From CBDAPE01 sp965198325 (GTDB taxonomy: Bacteria; Pseudomonadota; Alphaproteobacteria; UBA828; JAPUJA01), in contig CBDAPE010000018.1 in the NCBI GenBank assembly GCA_965198325.1, positions 1 through 64,000 of the forward strand: a stretch of 64,000 nucleotides of DNA. The letters are read 5' to 3'. A program made the position numbers and the translations under genes. How positions within the stretch are numbered: position 1 is the first letter of the stretch; the number at the start of each line of letters is the position of its first letter. Positions 61,387 through 64,000 of the stretch are shown here, piece after piece. The notes beneath the pieces were generated by a model that was given only the letters and a program-made list of their open reading frames with translations, searched no databases and was not told the DNA's origin.

Positions 61387-62225
61387 AGGACGACAGCGCC
61401 CACAAATCCTATGAGATGGGGCTGCATACCGAGCAGCTCGCCGGGCGTACGCAACAGGTCTATTTCTCCGCGGATGAGAGCAGGAACTTCACCTATCCGC
61501 AGGCCTTCGACGTCGACTTCGAAAAGACCGGCGAGCTCGACGCGGCAGACATGGAGACGCCCGCGATCAACTTGCGCATCCGTGAATTGATGAGCGAGGG
61601 CTGCGGCCACATCGTGGTTCGGAATCCGCTCGCCAAGCACAGCCTCGGCGTCGGCATCCTCAACCGCCTGAAGCTCGATTTCGAGGGTAGCCTGGGCTAT
61701 TTCGGTTGCGGCCTCATCGACGGCCCCAATGTGCACATCTCCGGCCGGGTCGGTTGGAGCTGTGCGGAAAATATGCTGGCCGGCACCGTCGTGATCGAGA
61801 AGAACGGCGGTTCGACCTTCGGTGCGGCAATCCGGGGCGGCGACCTGATTTGCAAGGGCGATGTCGGCTCGCGGACCGGGATCGACCAGAAAGGCGGCAC
61901 CATCTTCGTCGGCGGGCGCACCGGCGCCTTCTCCGGCTTCATGATGCAGCGTGGGCGCATGGTTATTCTGGGCGACGCGGGCATCAACCTCGGCGATTCC
62001 ATGTACGACGGAACGATTTATGTTGGCGGCAAGATCGCGTCGCTCGGTGTCGACGCGGTGCCTGGCGAGATGACCGAGGTCGAGGCCACGTGGCTCAAGA
62101 CTAAACTTGCGACCTTCGGGCTCGAAGCGCCCAACGGGGTCGAAAATCTGCAAAAGATCGTTTCGGGCAAACAGCTTTGGAATTACGACAATCTGGAGCC
62201 CACCGAGAAGAAGATCGCGTTGTAG
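61374..62225 (+). CDS. mgsB: GXGXG domain subunit (MgsB/GlxC-like)
   Basis: The 283-residue protein holds the right-handed beta-helix (GXGXG) domain of glutamate synthase as a free subunit, with repeats such as GCGLIDGPNVHISGRVGWSC, GDLICKGDVGSRTGIDQKGG and GRTGAFSGFMMQRGRMVILG. It probably forms the structural part that links amidotransferase and FMN subunits. It overlaps mgsA by 13 bases and is followed after 11 bases by the FMN subunit. Confidence 0.85.
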   Translation: MAQLKDDSAHKSYEMGLHTEQLAGRTQQVYFSADESRNFTYPQAFDVDFEKTGELDAADMETPAINLRIRELMSEGCGHIVVRNPLAKHSLGVGILNRLKLDFEGSLGYFGCGLIDGPNVHISGRVGWSCAENMLAGTVVIEKNGGSTFGAAIRGGDLICKGDVGSRTGIDQKGGTIFVGGRTGAFSGFMMQRGRMVILGDAGINLGDSMYDGTIYVGGKIASLGVDAVPGEMTEVEATWLKTKLATFGLEAPNGVENLQKIVSGKQLWNYDNLEPTEKKIAL

Positions 62226-62236
62226 GGGTACGTATC

Positions 62237-63613
62237 ATGGCAAAGAAAAACGGCAACGGCAACGGTGTCGGCCACAACCAGCCGACGCGCAACAAATCTC
62301 TCCTTGGCAAGAGTTTCATCTTTCCGCCCGAGGTGATGGACGACATCCATATCAAAGCGGAGCTCGGCCGCTATCGCATGCGCGGCTTTTCGATTTTCAA
62401 GAAGATCCCCACCTGGGACGATCTCACATTCATGCCGGGTACGCTGACGCGTTTCGTCATCGAGGGCTATCGCGAGAAGTGCGAGACGAAGACTGTGATC
62501 GGTCCGAAAGCGAAGCGGCCGCTCGAACTCGATATCCCGATTTACGTGACGGGCATGAGCTTCGGCGCGCTCTCCTACGAGGCGAAGACGGCTCTGGCGC
62601 GGGGCGCCACGATGGCGGGCACGGCGACCTGCTCCGGCGAGGGCGGCATGATTCCCGACGAGCGGCGCTACTCTGAGAAGTGGCTCTACCAGTGCATCCA
62701 GTCGCGCTACGGCTTCAATCCCCACCACCTGCGGCTTGCCGACACGTGCGAGTTCTTTATCGGCCAGGGCTGCAAGGTGGGCCTCGGCGGCCATCTGATG
62801 GGCCAGAAGGTGACCGATCAGGTCGCCGAGATGCGCTCGCTGCCGGCGGGCATCGACCAGCGCTCGCCGGCGCGGCACCCGGACTGGCTGGGCCCGGACG
62901 ATCTCGCGCTCAAGGTCAACGAGATCCGTGAGGCGACCAACGGGGAAATCCCGATTCAGCTCAAGCTGGGCGCGGCGCGGGTCTATGACGACGTGCGCAT
63001 GGCGGCGAAGACGGGTCCGGACAGTATATATATAGACGGCATGGAGGGTTCGACGGGAGCGGGCCCCCATCTCGCCACCGAAGAGACCGGCGTGCCGGGA
63101 ATCGCGGCGATCCGCCAGGCGCGCAAGGCGCTCGACGACGTCGGCGAAACCGGCAATATCAGCCTGATCTATGCCGGCGGCATCCGCAACGGCGGCGACG
63201 TCGCCAAGGCCCTGGCGCTGGGCGCCGACGGCGTTGCGATCGGCCATTCGGTAATGATGGCGCTCAACTGCAACAAGGACATCCCGGAGGCCGATTTCGA
63301 AACCGAGATGGGTGTCGAGGCGGGCTACTGCTATCACTGTCACACCGGACGCTGCCCGGTTGGCGTAGCGACCCAGGACCCGGAGCTGCGCAAGCGTCTC
63401 AATCCAGACGAGGCGGCCGAGCGGGTCTACAACTTCCTCCATACCCTGACGATGGAATGCCAGATGATGGCGCGCGCGTGTGGCAAGACCAACGTGCACT
63501 CCCTGGAGCCGGAAGATCTCGCGGCACTCACCATGGAAGCATCCGCGCTCGCCATGGTGCCACTGGCCGGCACTCAGCACACCGTCGGGCAACCCGACAT
63601 GACGCGCTATTAG
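62237..63613 (+). CDS. mgsC: FMN-binding glutamate synthase subunit (MgsC/GlxD-like)
   Basis: From the ATG at 62237 the 458-residue protein is the FMN barrel of glutamate synthase: IYVTGMSFGALSYEAKTALA, then CSGEGGMIPDERRYSEK, IPIQLKLGAARVYDDVRMAA, the SIYIDGMEGSTGAGPHLATE stretch, and the iron-sulfur cysteines in YCYHCHTGRCPVGVATQDP. It would use ammonia, or methylamine in the N-methylglutamate version, with 2-oxoglutarate or glutamate. The N-terminus has a Gly-Asn-rich stretch. Short spacing and shared strand place it in the operon. Assignment to Mgs rather than Glx is from context. Confidence 0.85.
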   Translation: MAKKNGNGNGVGHNQPTRNKSLLGKSFIFPPEVMDDIHIKAELGRYRMRGFSIFKKIPTWDDLTFMPGTLTRFVIEGYREKCETKTVIGPKAKRPLELDIPIYVTGMSFGALSYEAKTALARGATMAGTATCSGEGGMIPDERRYSEKWLYQCIQSRYGFNPHHLRLADTCEFFIGQGCKVGLGGHLMGQKVTDQVAEMRSLPAGIDQRSPARHPDWLGPDDLALKVNEIREATNGEIPIQLKLGAARVYDDVRMAAKTGPDSIYIDGMEGSTGAGPHLATEETGVPGIAAIRQARKALDDVGETGNISLIYAGGIRNGGDVAKALALGADGVAIGHSVMMALNCNKDIPEADFETEMGVEAGYCYHCHTGRCPVGVATQDPELRKRLNPDEAAERVYNFLHTLTMECQMMARACGKTNVHSLEPEDLAALTMEASALAMVPLAGTQHTVGQPDMTRY

Positions 63614-63622
63614 GAGTCGATC

Positions 63623-64000
63623 ATGAGCAAGGACACCAAGCAGGACGTCGATTACTTCCTCAAAAGCTCGGGCCTCGACAGCGAGCGCGAGGCGGAGATC
63701 GGTCAACATATCGGCTACCGCTACGACGTGAACCTGGTGCCCGACTACGACCGGATCACGCCGTTCCTACAAAAGTATATGGAGATGATGGACTGGACGG
63801 ACCTGAACTGGCTCGAGGACGTCCACATGGGTTATGAGGAAGGCCGCGCCGCCGTGTTCGACCGCAACATCAACGGCTGGGTGACCGTACCCGAGGATCT
63901 CGAATTGCCCGACAACCAGCAGGACCGCGACATGATCGCGCGGGAGCTTCTGATCAAGTTCCAGATGTCCAACCGCCATCCGCTGGTCGAGCTCTACAAC
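63623..64000 (+). CDS. Unrecognised protein of the amine operon, partial
   Basis: The gene starts at the ATG at 63623, nine bases after mgsC, with an AGGAG site, and runs off the right edge after 126 codons. The visible part is acidic and aromatic (KQDVDYFLKSSGLDSEREAE, then YRYDVNLVPDYDRITPFLQK) with the later INGWVTVPEDLELPDNQQDR. No domain is recognised. Being tightly linked to the FMN subunit, it is likely to be an extra subunit or a maturation factor of the same enzyme system. Confidence 0.75.
   Translation, partial: MSKDTKQDVDYFLKSSGLDSEREAEIGQHIGYRYDVNLVPDYDRITPFLQKYMEMMDWTDLNWLEDVHMGYEEGRAAVFDRNINGWVTVPEDLELPDNQQDRDMIARELLIKFQMSNRHPLVELYN

Overview
The window is a high-GC chromosomal segment from a bacterium that looks like an alphaproteobacterium of the Rhodospirillales type. 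This is inferred from the protein families present (ELM1-like protein, GSCFA protein, IS110/IS21/IS1595 elements, a gamma-glutamyl-amine/N-methylglutamate type gene cluster) and from base composition. No rRNA, tRNA or CRISPR array was seen.

It has two very different halves. Bases 1 to about 36,600 are accessory DNA built from insertion sequences, decayed genes and cargo. From left to right this half holds: an IS110 transposase cut by the window edge and an IS256 remnant (1-1417); a compact minus-strand operon encoding a ubiquitin-like protein, an E1-like ThiF enzyme, a DUF6527 zinc protein and an HsdR-N-like PD-(D/E)XK nuclease (1606-4040); a DUF3883 protein (4698-5684); an HU gene with a frameshift; and a block of SEC-C protein, RecD2, a hypothetical gene and a SNF2 helicase remnant (6683-10330). 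Next come two copies of a composite repeat (10472-11709 and 14494-15857). Each copy holds a 722-bp element with long inverted repeats, a recombinase fragment and a 251-bp MITE. Between and after them lie a proteasome-like Ntn hydrolase gene, VapBC, a complete IS110 gene and IS3 debris.

Bases 19570-27811 are a surface-glycan cassette: PIG-L fragment, VOC protein, ATP-grasp ligase, ComA-like phosphosulfolactate synthase (frameshifted), histidine phosphatase, NeuB-type synthase, GNAT, SpsF and PseG, followed by a decayed second NeuB and a truncated second PseG. Two IS21 elements surround a broken group II intron (27812-33655). They are followed by a frameshifted DUF4238 gene, a RelBE/YafQ-type toxin-antitoxin pair, RidA and more transposase scraps.

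Bases 36,662-64,000 are dense, intact core-type genes. They include a GSCFA protein; an M24/creatinase-like protein, LLM oxidoreductase, ELM1 protein, large orphan protein and thioredoxin reductase on the plus strand; HAD phosphatase, MsrP and aspartate aminotransferase on the minus strand; UvrB; an FtsH homologue whose zinc motif reads HKAGH instead of HEAGH; an operon of two DUF1538 membrane proteins with a PII-like and a CBS protein; a FolM-like reductase with FolB; and a FadR-type regulator facing an operon of FAD amine oxidase, glutamine-synthetase-like enzyme, three glutamate-synthase-like subunits and an unrecognised protein cut by the window end.

The strongest candidates for something little described are the ubiquitin-like/E1/DUF6527/nuclease operon, the predicted protease-dead FtsH, the glycan cassette that combines two PEP-using enzymes with an ATP-grasp ligase and a deacetylase, and the 722-bp element whose two copies carry unrelated 4 x 10-bp tandem repeats in the same slot.
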